Shown in pieces: positions 1-7,395 of a stretch of 22,691 nucleotides of DNA. The stretch is from a virus. Under the pieces are notes generated by a model, which was given only the letters and a program-made list of their open reading frames with translations, was not told the origin of the DNA and did not search any database. Positions within the stretch are counted from its first letter, which is position 1; each line of letters begins with the position of its first letter. Where the stretch lies: positions 1 through 22,691 of IMG/VR virus record IMGVR_UViG_3300017781_000155. One strand, 5' to 3'. A program made the position numbers and the translations under genes.

Positions 1-2011
1 CAAAAGGACTATAAGAAATATCTAATTTTTTATTTGCAGATCCACCATAACTAACACTTCCAGAATCTCCTGTAAGTGCTATGAGTTTATCATCTGCGGC
101 AATAGTTTGTCCTGCCTTAGTCGGCATTCTGGAACCTCCACTACGAAGAGATAAATCATTAGCAGTATCCCTTTGACCATCTCTAATTCCAGCAGCGATA
201 GATGATCTCTTAAGTGTTCCAAAAATTTGCTGCTGCTTCTCAATAATATCGCGAGCAAATCCTGCTTTAAGTTGTTTAACGGTATCTTTAACTCTTCTGT
301 CTCTCTCAATAGGTGAATAACCATCCACAAGTCCACCTTTAGAGAACTTTTGAATGATTTGTCTCAACATTGTCATTGGTGCTGGCAGTGCAGCATCAAA
401 GAAATTCACCATATTCTTAGCAATATCCTGTATGGTTTTATTGGATACTGTTTTTCCACTCAGAATATCGATACCAAGACTCATAATCTTGGATATCATT
501 GTGGTTCTGCCATCAGATATTTTTTGCCTAGCTTTTGTTAAAAATTCAAAAGCACCACCCTTCTTCTTCAAATTTCCAAAGACTCTTTCAAATAAGTTCT
601 TCTTAGTTGCTTCAGGTTCTTTGCTAACTTTAGGATTAGGAGTTAATCTGAATTTGTTTACTCGTCTCTGATTATCCCGTTCTCTTTCTTTTTCTAACTT
701 CTTTGCATCACTTTGCGATTTTCCAATTTCACCTCCTCGCTCTCTCCCTTCAGTTCCTTCAGGAATATCGACAGGTTTTTTCTTATCAAAGAATGTATCA
801 TATAACCACTTTCCTGCGGCATCACCTGCAAGACCACCTAAAGCAGCACCAACAAAGTTTCCTGCAACAGGAATGACTGATCCTGCCGTTGCACCGAGAG
901 CACCAAGAATAGTACTACCAATAGCAGCAAACGCAGATCTACCAAGAGGTTCTTTAAATACAAAATAATTTAAAGCAAAATCAATCAGTCCACCAATGAT
1001 GGGTATTCTCTTAACAACTGGACTGATGAAGTTTTTAAGGATTCCCAATGCTGACCTTGTACCACCTCTACCAAGAACAGCTACTGCAGCTCTTCTAGCA
1101 ACATTAGTAGCACCAGATCTGGCATACCTGCCACCCAAACTTTGAACTGCCTTTGGTCCAAATCTTTTTATTGCAGCGTCTCTTCCATGCCTATCAGCAA
1201 ATCTTCTAGCAGCAGAAGCAGTAGTGCCACCTCTTGTGACTCTACCTGCTTGATTACGCATACCTTGTATGCCTGTTTGATTTCTACCACCAGGACCTCC
1301 ACGTCTTCTACCAAGACCTAAATCACTTCCACCAGTGCTCAACATCGCAGCGATGATGGCAAGGTTCATGAACTTTGTAAATGTTCCCTGGAACTCCTTA
1401 AACTTTTTAAGACCTTCATCACCAAATAATTCCTCAACCTTATCTTCTGCTTTCTTTTTAATATCATAAGCACCATCAATAAATCCAACAAATCCATTGA
1501 AGACATCACCTACAAATCCTTCAATCCAAGTAGCAATCGGTTTTATTCTCTCAAGAAATGCAGAAAATTGTGGGGCAAACTTAATTAACCTAAACGTCAA
1601 CCATCCTAAAAATATAGAACCTAAAAAGTTTTTAACTCTAGTAAAGAATGGCACTTTGGGCATAGATATACCCAACTTCTTCTTCCCTTTCTTATCTTCA
1701 CCCTTCTCTAGGGCATCTTCTCTACCAGCTCGTTTAGTTTTTTCCTTCTTTTTACGATTATCTCTAAATTGTTTTAAATCTATTTTTACACTCTTTCTCA
1801 GAACTGCCTTAATTTTTGTAGTAGATGTACGAATTGCATCAACATCACCTTCTAGAGTACTCTTAAGTTTCTCCTCTGTTTTGTCACCCACAACCTCTGG
1901 CATCGCAAACTTTCCTTGCGGAGAGTATGGAACCAATGAACTTTTTGGAATAGCACCTTTAACTATAGCTCCACCTGAAGAAGGTAAAAACTTTTGGGTA
2001 TTAACTGCCAC
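1..2011 (-). CDS. Tape-measure-like virion structural protein, C-terminus outside window
   Basis: An open frame runs from a GTG at 2011 to the window edge (670 codons plus one base) without a stop. An in-frame TAG at 2020-2018 rules out a longer N-terminus; the start MAVNTQKFLPSS looks like those of cyanophage tail proteins. Residues about 45-110 are highly charged (Lys, Arg, Glu) and probably coiled coil. Residues about 120-175 are hydrophobic/amphipathic (FLGSIFLGWLTFRLIKF). An Arg/Gly-rich stretch lies near residue 230, and a small-residue hydrophobic segment (Gly, Ala, Ile) near 350-405. That mix suits a tape-measure or hub-associated protein that could touch the host membrane. It starts two bases after the stop of the 831-residue gene, so it belongs to the same operon. 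It resembles the N-terminal half of that neighbour (see findings). No enzymatic motif is visible in the part present, and I do not recognise a specific T4 counterpart. Confidence 0.72.
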   Translation of the reverse strand, partial: MAVNTQKFLPSSGGAIVKGAIPKSSLVPYSPQGKFAMPEVVGDKTEEKLKSTLEGDVDAIRTSTTKIKAVLRKSVKIDLKQFRDNRKKKEKTKRAGREDALEKGEDKKGKKKLGISMPKVPFFTRVKNFLGSIFLGWLTFRLIKFAPQFSAFLERIKPIATWIEGFVGDVFNGFVGFIDGAYDIKKKAEDKVEELFGDEGLKKFKEFQGTFTKFMNLAIIAAMLSTGGSDLGLGRRRGGPGGRNQTGIQGMRNQAGRVTRGGTTASAARRFADRHGRDAAIKRFGPKAVQSLGGRYARSGATNVARRAAVAVLGRGGTRSALGILKNFISPVVKRIPIIGGLIDFALNYFVFKEPLGRSAFAAIGSTILGALGATAGSVIPVAGNFVGAALGGLAGDAAGKWLYDTFFDKKKPVDIPEGTEGRERGGEIGKSQSDAKKLEKERERDNQRRVNKFRLTPNPKVSKEPEATKKNLFERVFGNLKKKGGAFEFLTKARQKISDGRTTMISKIMSLGIDILSGKTVSNKTIQDIAKNMVNFFDAALPAPMTMLRQIIQKFSKGGLVDGYSPIERDRRVKDTVKQLKAGFARDIIEKQQQIFGTLKRSSIAAGIRDGQRDTANDLSLRSGGSRMPTKAGQTIAADDKLIALTGDSGSVSYGGSANKKLDISYSPF

Positions 2012-2012
2012 C

Positions 2013-4508
2013 TTACTCTACCCCCACAATTCCGTAAATTTGTATATTCATCATCCTTGATGCTGTGGTAAGAGCAGTGTCAAATTCAGGAATATCTCTA
2101 TTATTACTTGGATTGGTAGTTAAATTTCCCTTTGCATCCGTACTGGTCTGTATTGTAGTGACATTAACCGTTGATCCAGCAGGTGGATCTGGAACGGGTT
2201 GTTTTTCAGAATATGGAATTACCTGAAGTGGAGTCGGTTTAGGTGCAGATTGAGGTTTTTCTGATACTGCACCAGTAAATGGTGCCGAAAATGAATTTGC
2301 AGGTAGAGTTTTTGGTGCTACCATAGATTCCCCATTATCAGGTGCTTCTGGAGTAGGAGGAGCAGCAACAACTGCAGAACTTTTCAATCCTTTAAAACTA
2401 GATCCCAAATTAGAACTAGATCCATTTGAAGAACTTGGAGTTCGACTCATTGGATATTGCATCTCTGGTGGTAACTCTACACTTCCACTATTTCCAGATG
2501 ATCTCATTGTTGGAGATGCAGTTTTTGCTCTCTCCAACATTTTGAATTTCCTAAATTCAACCATTGTTTTTTGAATACCAACTTGCTCTACTCTTTCATC
2601 AAAACCAAATCTTCTCCTTTGTTCTTCTTGTGCTGCTATTATATCAATAGAGGGAATATTATTAAAATCTACACCGATCCTACCACCTTGTTGAGCAAAT
2701 TGTAATCCATTCAAAAACTTAGGAGCATTAGTTCCGCCACCAGCTTTATTTAAATCCAAAAATAATTGAGGACCAAACTTATCTACAGCACCCTTACTCA
2801 TAACAAATTCGCCAGGTTGAGCGACAATCATCTGAGTATCCTTACCACCACCCCTTACACGATTACCACTAGACTGTGTGACTCTACCACCAGAAAGTGG
2901 AGTTTTTCTTGGAACTTTACCACCACCAGCAAGACCAGGAGCATTTAAAGAAGGTAGTATACCTCTAGTAAATGTTTCCATAATACTACCAGGTTTTGAT
3001 AGTTCATCCGCTTGCTGCTTTGGAGGAGCATCACTCAGACCTTTATCTTCTAATTGCTGTTCAGTGCTATCCTTAGCTCTGAATGCCATAACACCAGCAG
3101 CAACGCCAGTACCGATTGCAGCAGCTGCAAGTGGATTCTTTGCAACAAATCTCAAGAGCATTGGTATGCCCCGTTTCAACATAGTTAATGTAAGTTTTGC
3201 TATGGTCCCCATAACTGTTCTTACTAATAAACCAAGAGGCGTTGCAAATAATAAGAACCCTGCAAGTAACGCTGGCCACCAGTCTTTCACAAACTGTATG
3301 ACATTATTAAGTTTACCCTGATTCTCAGAATTACCCAACCATTCAATAAGTTTATATAATATCCTACCAAGGATAATTGTTTTCAGGAAGTTCATTATCC
3401 TTCCCAAAATATCAAATACTGGAGAGAGTACCTTTCTAGCGGCACTCATAGTCTTTTTGACTGCGCCTTCTAATTTATTCTCCCTATCTTCTCTAGTAGA
3501 TCTCTCAAATGCTTTGCGATTAGCACCAATCGCTTTCATTTTTTGCTTGAGAGAATTCTCAAGAATTTTTTGTATCGCTTCTACATTTTTACGAATTGCA
3601 GCAACATTCTCTTCAAGAGATGCCTTTTTCTTCTTCCTTTTCTTTTTAGGTCCTTCTGCTGGAGCAAGTAATTTTTGTTCTTTTTCTGGAGCACCTGTAA
3701 TAAAATTTTTAGCTGCCTTTACTGGAGATGGAGCTGTTGGATCAGATCCTATATTTACCTTCTTCTGCTTAATCTTAAATCTACCAACTTTCTTCTTTAC
3801 TCTCTTAAATTCATTTGATATTAATTCTGCTTCTTCAGTGCTAATCTTAGCACCTGTCATTCTAGCAGCAACACTCCACTCTTTTAAAAGAGTGGTGTAA
3901 GTTGCATAATCAATATCTTCAATTACATCTAATCCTAACATTCTTAGGATTCTTTCATCAATCTCCTCATCACCAATTAAATCATCTTCCTTTACACCCT
4001 CATATATTGTAAGAGCGGGGGAAGGTTTTTTCTCCTTTGGTTTTGATTCTGTCTTTGGAATAGATAGGAGACCGTCATCATCACCATATCCTTCAAACTC
4101 ACCCTCTGAAGTTACTTGAGGAGGTTCTTGATCTAAAGTTGTTTTTGGTTTTGGTGGTTCTGGTTTTTTCTGCTTTGGTAGTTTAGGCGGTGCTTTTGGT
4201 TTTGCTGGTTCTTTCTTATTCTGAACATAGTATTCCCAAAGGTATAGACAATATTCATTGAATACACCAAATTCAGCAATATTTTGAGGTGTTATAACGG
4301 ACGGTGATGGATAATCTTTTTCAGATTTATCCCATGCTTTAAGAAATATACTTACTACTCTATCATAATCAACGTCATATGCGTCACCAATAAGAATCTT
4401 AGACCGTTCCATATAACTGGAAACAGTCTGTCTAAACCCATCTTTCCTCTTTACAAGACGAGAATATGGGATTATTTCGCTTAGATACTTTGGTAACTTA
4501 TTAGCCAT
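2013..4508 (-). CDS. Putative tail tape-measure or hub structural protein, 831 aa
   Basis: Long structural protein of cyanomyovirus type, with no T4 gene I can name with certainty. In order: a short folded N-terminus (1-95); a Pro/Lys-rich linker (about 98-170); an acidic region; a Lys-rich coiled-coil stretch (about 296-345, around AIRKNVEAIQKILENSLKQ); a hydrophobic block (about 400-480, including WWPALLAGFLLFATPLGLLV and an Ala/Gly-rich helix); then Gly/Ser/Pro-rich sequence with a conserved-looking PGEFVMSKGAVDKFG element near 570; and a disordered Pro/Ser-rich tail. Length, long helices and an internal membrane-like segment are classic tape-measure traits. The position also fits: the gene directly follows the gp26/frameshift-ORF pair, where lambda-like phages keep the tape measure. 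The start ATG (4508-4506) overlaps the upstream TAA as TAATG, implying translational coupling. The tape-measure role is inferred, since in T4 that job belongs to gp29. Confidence 0.75.
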   Translation of the reverse strand: MANKLPKYLSEIIPYSRLVKRKDGFRQTVSSYMERSKILIGDAYDVDYDRVVSIFLKAWDKSEKDYPSPSVITPQNIAEFGVFNEYCLYLWEYYVQNKKEPAKPKAPPKLPKQKKPEPPKPKTTLDQEPPQVTSEGEFEGYGDDDGLLSIPKTESKPKEKKPSPALTIYEGVKEDDLIGDEEIDERILRMLGLDVIEDIDYATYTTLLKEWSVAARMTGAKISTEEAELISNEFKRVKKKVGRFKIKQKKVNIGSDPTAPSPVKAAKNFITGAPEKEQKLLAPAEGPKKKRKKKKASLEENVAAIRKNVEAIQKILENSLKQKMKAIGANRKAFERSTREDRENKLEGAVKKTMSAARKVLSPVFDILGRIMNFLKTIILGRILYKLIEWLGNSENQGKLNNVIQFVKDWWPALLAGFLLFATPLGLLVRTVMGTIAKLTLTMLKRGIPMLLRFVAKNPLAAAAIGTGVAAGVMAFRAKDSTEQQLEDKGLSDAPPKQQADELSKPGSIMETFTRGILPSLNAPGLAGGGKVPRKTPLSGGRVTQSSGNRVRGGGKDTQMIVAQPGEFVMSKGAVDKFGPQLFLDLNKAGGGTNAPKFLNGLQFAQQGGRIGVDFNNIPSIDIIAAQEEQRRRFGFDERVEQVGIQKTMVEFRKFKMLERAKTASPTMRSSGNSGSVELPPEMQYPMSRTPSSSNGSSSNLGSSFKGLKSSAVVAAPPTPEAPDNGESMVAPKTLPANSFSAPFTGAVSEKPQSAPKPTPLQVIPYSEKQPVPDPPAGSTVNVTTIQTSTDAKGNLTTNPSNNRDIPEFDTALTTASRMMNIQIYGIVGVE

Positions 4509-4681
4509 TAGCTATTTGCTCGCTGTTGTTCAGCTTTAAGTTTTTCTTCTTCCAAATGAGCTTTTAGTAATGCCACATAGACTTCCCGCTCCCATGGAAT
4601 TAGATTTTCAACTTCGGTTAATGAATATTTATGGTACTGTATTAACGCAAAGTTTAACTTATAATAATTCTCCAAATCCAT
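4508..4681 (-). CDS. gp51-position small ORF, probable -1 frameshift extension of gp26
   Basis: A 57-residue reading frame (MDLENYYKLNFALIQYHKYS..., then ENLIPWEREVY) ending in a charged helix rich in Glu and Lys. In T4, gene 51 (a baseplate hub assembly factor not retained in the particle) sits beside gene 26, so position suggests a gp51 counterpart, although I cannot show sequence homology. The short helical style, with a Trp-Glu-Arg-Glu core before a Leu/Glu-rich helix, resembles C-terminal parts of frameshifted tail-assembly chaperones. The bases before ATG 4681 are pyrimidine-rich (CCCTCTCTCAC) and offer no Shine-Dalgarno sequence. The frame is open upstream to a canonical slippery heptamer at the end of gp26, so it is probably translated mainly as a gp26 extension of about 301 residues. 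Its TAA overlaps the ATG of the tape-measure-like gene. Confidence 0.75.
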   Translation of the reverse strand: MDLENYYKLNFALIQYHKYSLTEVENLIPWEREVYVALLKAHLEEEKLKAEQQRANS

Positions 4682-4692
4682 GTGAGAGAGGG

Positions 4693-5412
4693 CTATGCGA
4701 AAAAACTAGATAACCCCTCCAAAACAACAGTGCTCACAACACCAGTTTTTGGATTCTTCACTTTTATCTCATGAGATAGTTTTGGCATAGTAGCAAAAAA
4801 TTTCTCAATCTTTTTAAATTGAGCAGAATTCATTTGATCCAAAAATGCCTGTACCTCTTTTTTAGGAACATCTTCTACAGCCCAAGACTCATCAGCAGTA
4901 AAAATTTGACTGATGCATGAAGCAATCAAATTAAATGATTGCTCAACTCCGACATCATTGGTAAAATCAAAATTTGTTTGAATAAATTGTTCCAGTGATG
5001 GATATTTCATCTCCATCGCAAGTTGCTCGTCAATTTTAATATTATTATCATGGTCTTCATTTTTGACGACTTTAATATCATCAATATTAATTGTGGTGGG
5101 GACATAAGTTTCTTCATCATCGGGACAAAGAACATTTACTTCCAATTCTTCACCAACTGACTTACCTCTAATGTTTAAAAACAAATATTCAATATCAAAA
5201 GTTGGAAGACTCTCAACTTTGATTGTCTCAGTTTTTATACAATTGGTAATTACTGATTTAATTGCAGTGGTTATCTGCTTAGAATCTTCACTTTCTAAAG
5301 CAAGAACAAGTAATTTTTCTTCTCTAACTAAAAAGGGACGATATTGTACAGATTCTCCAGTTGATGGCAACTCAAGTTCATAGGTTGGAGTTGATATAGT
5401 AGGTAATGGCAT
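4693..5412 (-). CDS. 26: gp26-family baseplate hub assembly protein / tail chaperone
   Basis: A 239-residue protein matching the T4 gp26-family pattern of cyanophages. The N-terminus is a PLPTISTPTYELELPSTGE-type beta strand followed by YRPFLVREEKLLVLALESED; the middle is acidic; the C-terminus carries KVKNPKTGVVSTVVLEGLSSFF. T4 gp26 is needed to build the baseplate hub and is thought to act largely as an assembly factor. The last codons form a slippery heptamer leading to the next ORF in the -1 frame, as in tail-assembly chaperones. No clear Shine-Dalgarno sequence precedes the ATG. A late-promoter-like GATAAATA lies 23 bases upstream, just inside the end of the preceding gene. Downstream follow the 57-residue ORF and the tape-measure-like gene, which supports a chaperone role for the pair. 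Confidence 0.82.
   Translation of the reverse strand: MPLPTISTPTYELELPSTGESVQYRPFLVREEKLLVLALESEDSKQITTAIKSVITNCIKTETIKVESLPTFDIEYLFLNIRGKSVGEELEVNVLCPDDEETYVPTTINIDDIKVVKNEDHDNNIKIDEQLAMEMKYPSLEQFIQTNFDFTNDVGVEQSFNLIASCISQIFTADESWAVEDVPKKEVQAFLDQMNSAQFKKIEKFFATMPKLSHEIKVKNPKTGVVSTVVLEGLSSFFA
4699..4705 (-). other. Programmed -1 ribosomal frameshift site (T TTT TTC)
   Basis: Read on the minus strand, gp26 ends AGT TTT TTC GCA TAG. The last T of AGT plus the next two codons form T TTT TTC, an X XXY YYZ heptamer in exactly the phase needed for tandem -1 slippage. After a slip the frame continues CGC ATA GCC CTC TCT CAC ATG GAT, with no stop, straight into the 57-residue ORF. The product would be gp26 residues 1-238 plus six linker residues (RIALSH) plus 57 residues. 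No strong downstream stem is obvious to me, only short TCTC/GAGA complementarity. The same logic is established for lambda G/GT and many tail-assembly chaperone pairs. Confidence 0.72.
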
Positions 5413-5434
5413 AGTTATTATAAGTTCATGTGGT

Positions 5435-5442
5435 TATTTATC
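5435..5442 (-). promoter_or_regulatory. T4-type late promoter (GATAAATA) for gp26
   Basis: The minus strand reads GATAAATA, seven of eight matches to the T4 late consensus TATAAATA, in the 31-base gap between the tube-fold gene and gp26. A start site about 10-12 bases downstream would give a leader of roughly 12 bases before ATG 5412. T4 late promoters need only this element plus gp55, gp33 and the sliding clamp; gp33 is encoded in this window. AT-rich DNA gives chance matches, but intergenic placement right before a late structural gene supports it. Confidence 0.55.
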
Positions 5443-5443
5443 G

Positions 5444-6265
5444 TCAAAATTGAAAGTTAAAATCAAGTGGGACTTGATTGGAAATAAGATCACTAAATCC
5501 TAAATTATTAAAACTTGCATCATCATTATCCATATTAAACATTTGTGTTGAATCAAATGGATTGGGTCTCCCACCACCACCAAATCCAGTTTTGAGATCG
5601 ATTCCTAGATTAAAATCAAAATTTTCTCCAGGTGCAGACAAGGCTGCATAATCAGTTCTAGACTTTTCTTTACCAATAAAGTATCTAGTGTAAGTCATTG
5701 ATACTGTACACTTCAAAAGTTGAGAAGCTTCATATGATATTTGAATGGTATTCATCGATTTAGGGAATGCATCAACAAAATTATAAACCAAAACAGGATT
5801 TATTAGTTCCTTACCACTCCCAAGACTCTTCTCATACTTTACAATTTGGAAGTTAGTTTGATATTCACTTGGGTATCTAGCTCTTTGATGAATCTTTCCA
5901 TTCATCTGCTGATCACTATAAAGTTCCTCCCCAACTATCCATTTCATCCAATAATCAAAGAATCTAATCTGAAGGTAATTACTGTCTAAAGTAACTAAAA
6001 ATGTAAGATCTATAGTTTCGTCATACAGTCTAGCATATGCATGCCTTTCAACAACACCCATATAATCTCTACTCGTCTCAACCGTGGCGAGACTAGAACC
6101 TGGCAATGCTGCCTCTATACAGGTAAGTTCAAACAATTCCCTGTCCTGTTGCATACCAAAGGAAGGTTGGTTCATCAAAACAGAATACACTGATGTCATA
6201 GAAGGATTCAAAATCCTACTCTTCAGTGTACTCATTGGAACGCCTGGAGTTATTCCTAAGGACAT
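5444..6265 (-). CDS. Tail-tube-fold baseplate protein, possible gp54 equivalent
   Basis: A 273-residue structural protein. Residues about 45-115 (FELTCIEAALPGSSL, then a YARLYDETIDLTFLVTLDSN-type stretch and FDYWMKWIVG) follow the pattern of the T4 gp19/gp48/gp54 tail-tube superfamily: a target-loop-like segment, alternating beta strands, then the helix in which FFDYW-like residues pack. A Tyr/Val-rich strand region (YNFVDAFPKSMNTIQISYE, LLKCTVSMTYTRYFIG) completes the fold, and the C-terminus is Gly/Asn/Asp-rich and probably disordered. In T4, gp54 starts tube polymerisation on top of gp48; a gp48 homologue is encoded on the opposite strand nearby, so this could be the gp54 partner. It might instead be another tube-like cyanophage virion protein. 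It is the first gene of the leftward tail operon and diverges from gp4. Confidence 0.62.
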   Translation of the reverse strand: MSLGITPGVPMSTLKSRILNPSMTSVYSVLMNQPSFGMQQDRELFELTCIEAALPGSSLATVETSRDYMGVVERHAYARLYDETIDLTFLVTLDSNYLQIRFFDYWMKWIVGEELYSDQQMNGKIHQRARYPSEYQTNFQIVKYEKSLGSGKELINPVLVYNFVDAFPKSMNTIQISYEASQLLKCTVSMTYTRYFIGKEKSRTDYAALSAPGENFDFNLGIDLKTGFGGGGRPNPFDSTQMFNMDNDDASFNNLGFSDLISNQVPLDFNFQF

Positions 6266-6294
6266 CTAAATAAAGATATTAAGTCTATATTATA
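6265..6294. promoter_or_regulatory. Divergent promoter region between the tube-fold gene and gp4
   Basis: The 43-base gap between the two divergent operons must hold signals for both. The plus strand has TCTAAATA at 6265-6272, one mismatch from the T4 late octamer and about 37 bases before gp4. The minus strand has a TATAAT at 6294-6289, about 24 bases before the tube-fold start, with no convincing -35. The gap is so AT-rich that chance matches are likely. Neither flanking gene has a clear Shine-Dalgarno sequence. Confidence 0.35.
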
Positions 6295-6308
6295 TGTAGC
6301 CAACTTTT

Positions 6309-6752
6309 ATGAACGAAAGTATTAAAAGTAGATATCGCCCTTCGTATCCTAAAAAATACAAAGGAAATCCAAATAATATAATTTGTCGAAGTAGTTGGGA
6401 GCGCAAGTTCTGTTCTTGGTGTGATTTGAATGAAAATATAATTGAGTGGGCGAGCGAAGAGTTTTGCATACCTTACTTATCCCCAATTGATGGAAGGGTT
6501 CATAGATACTTTCCAGACTTTTTAATAAAGGTACAAGAAAAGAATGGGTCTACAAAGACATACGTTATAGAAGTAAAACCTAAAAAACAAACTGTGCCAC
6601 CAAAAAGAAAGTCTAGAGTAACAAAATCATTCATATATGAAGCAAAAACATATGAAGTTAATAAAGCAAAATGGAAGGCTGCTGAAGAATGGTGTAAAGA
6701 TAGAAGATTAGAATTTAAAATAGTTACAGAAGACGAATTAGGTATCAAGTAA
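6309..6752 (+). CDS. 4: gp4 head completion protein, PD-(D/E)XK nuclease fold
   Basis: A 147-residue homologue of T4 gp4 (also called gp50/65), needed to finish DNA-filled heads before tails join. The gp4 signature is plain: a basic N-terminus (SRYRPSYPKKYKGNP), then SSWERKFCSWCDLNENIIEWASEE, then RYFPDFLI and YVIEVKPKKQ. The Asp of FPDF and the Glu-Val-Lys of IEVKPK give the PD...ExK catalytic pattern of TnsA-like endonucleases, and the Glu in WERKF is the usual helix residue. A C-terminal Lys-rich helix (VNKAKWKAAEEWCKDRRLEF) ends the domain. It is the first gene of the rightward structural operon, and its TAA overlaps the next ATG (TAATG). All apparent active-site residues are present, so it is probably catalytically competent. 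Confidence 0.92.
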   Translation: MNESIKSRYRPSYPKKYKGNPNNIICRSSWERKFCSWCDLNENIIEWASEEFCIPYLSPIDGRVHRYFPDFLIKVQEKNGSTKTYVIEVKPKKQTVPPKRKSRVTKSFIYEAKTYEVNKAKWKAAEEWCKDRRLEFKIVTEDELGIK

Positions 6753-7390
6753 TGTCAAATCAAACTGTATTTGAAGAATTAAGAGAGCGTGTTGACCTAG
6801 AAGCAGGTAAATCACCATTCTTTTATAGAAGAGCATTTAGAAGTCTGACTCGCAGTTATATGCGTCGTCCTGGTAAATTCATTATTGATGAACGTGCAGA
6901 TTCTAAAGATCCAATAGAAGAAAGAGATCAAAATCTCATAAGAAGAATACCAAAGCAGGGACATCTTTTTATGTTTGAATATACTTCAGAAAAAGAGACC
7001 GTAAAGATATTCGATCCTTTTCCATTAGCATATGTAATTAAGTTTGATGGTCGATCATTCGATGCATGCAATTTACACTTAATACACCCAATAAGAAGAA
7101 GATATGTTGTAGAAAATTTAAAACGTGACAAACTCACATTGCCATACAATTCAATATCTAAATATAACATAAGTCAAGTTAGAGGATTATTGCTAGATAT
7201 AGCAATTAATGAGTGGGATACTGCATCCATGCTACCTGTTGAAGACTTCGTATCAATCAAAGAAGGTAAACCTAGCAGTTTAAGTGCTAAGGATATCTGG
7301 AAAACAAATAATAGATCATTTAGAAAAATGTTGCGTGGAGCAAGGATCTATAAAGGATACGGCAAACATGATTCTAACTTTAAAGGTTAA
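6752..7390 (+). CDS. Conserved T4-like virion protein between gp4 and gp48, function unknown
   Basis: A 212-residue basic protein. Its best landmarks are a Tyr/Arg-rich N-terminal helix (SPFFYRRAFRSLTRSYMRR), a central beta region with LFMFEYTSEKETVKIFDPFP, and NLHLIHPIRRRYVVENL near residue 115. The hydrophobic Phe-Asp-x-Phe-Pro and Asn-Leu-His...Pro...Arg pattern recalls a family common in T4-like and jumbo phages as a virion or DNA-packaging accessory protein, but I cannot place it exactly. In T4 the neighbours of gene 4 are genes 2 (DNA end protector) and 53, so a head-finishing or tail-joining role is plausible. Coupling to gp4 by TAATG and the five-base gap to gp48 show it is a late structural gene. 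There are no membrane segments and no catalytic motif. Confidence 0.8.
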   Translation: MSNQTVFEELRERVDLEAGKSPFFYRRAFRSLTRSYMRRPGKFIIDERADSKDPIEERDQNLIRRIPKQGHLFMFEYTSEKETVKIFDPFPLAYVIKFDGRSFDACNLHLIHPIRRRYVVENLKRDKLTLPYNSISKYNISQVRGLLLDIAINEWDTASMLPVEDFVSIKEGKPSSLSAKDIWKTNNRSFRKMLRGARIYKGYGKHDSNFKG

Positions 7391-7395
7391 ATAAA

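Noticed and set aside
79-336. 85-residue minus-strand ORF
   Set aside because: It is a different frame within the large partial structural gene, which stays open across the whole stretch.
1497-2060. 187-residue plus-strand ORF
   Set aside because: It lies opposite the continuous minus-strand structural gene, is rich in Ser/Phe/Leu as expected of antisense translation, and has no ribosome-binding site.
2878-3900. Two 147-residue plus-strand ORFs
   Set aside because: Both are antisense to the 831-residue protein; Phe/Ser/Ala-rich composition with no recognisable domain.
4626-4633. CATAAATA late-promoter-like octamer inside the 57-residue ORF
   Set aside because: It is in coding sequence, about 118 bases before the next gene; such matches are expected by chance in AT-rich DNA.
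7157-7164. TCTAAATA on the plus strand as a promoter for gp48
   Set aside because: It is internal to the 212-residue gene and more than 200 bases from gp48, most likely coincidental.
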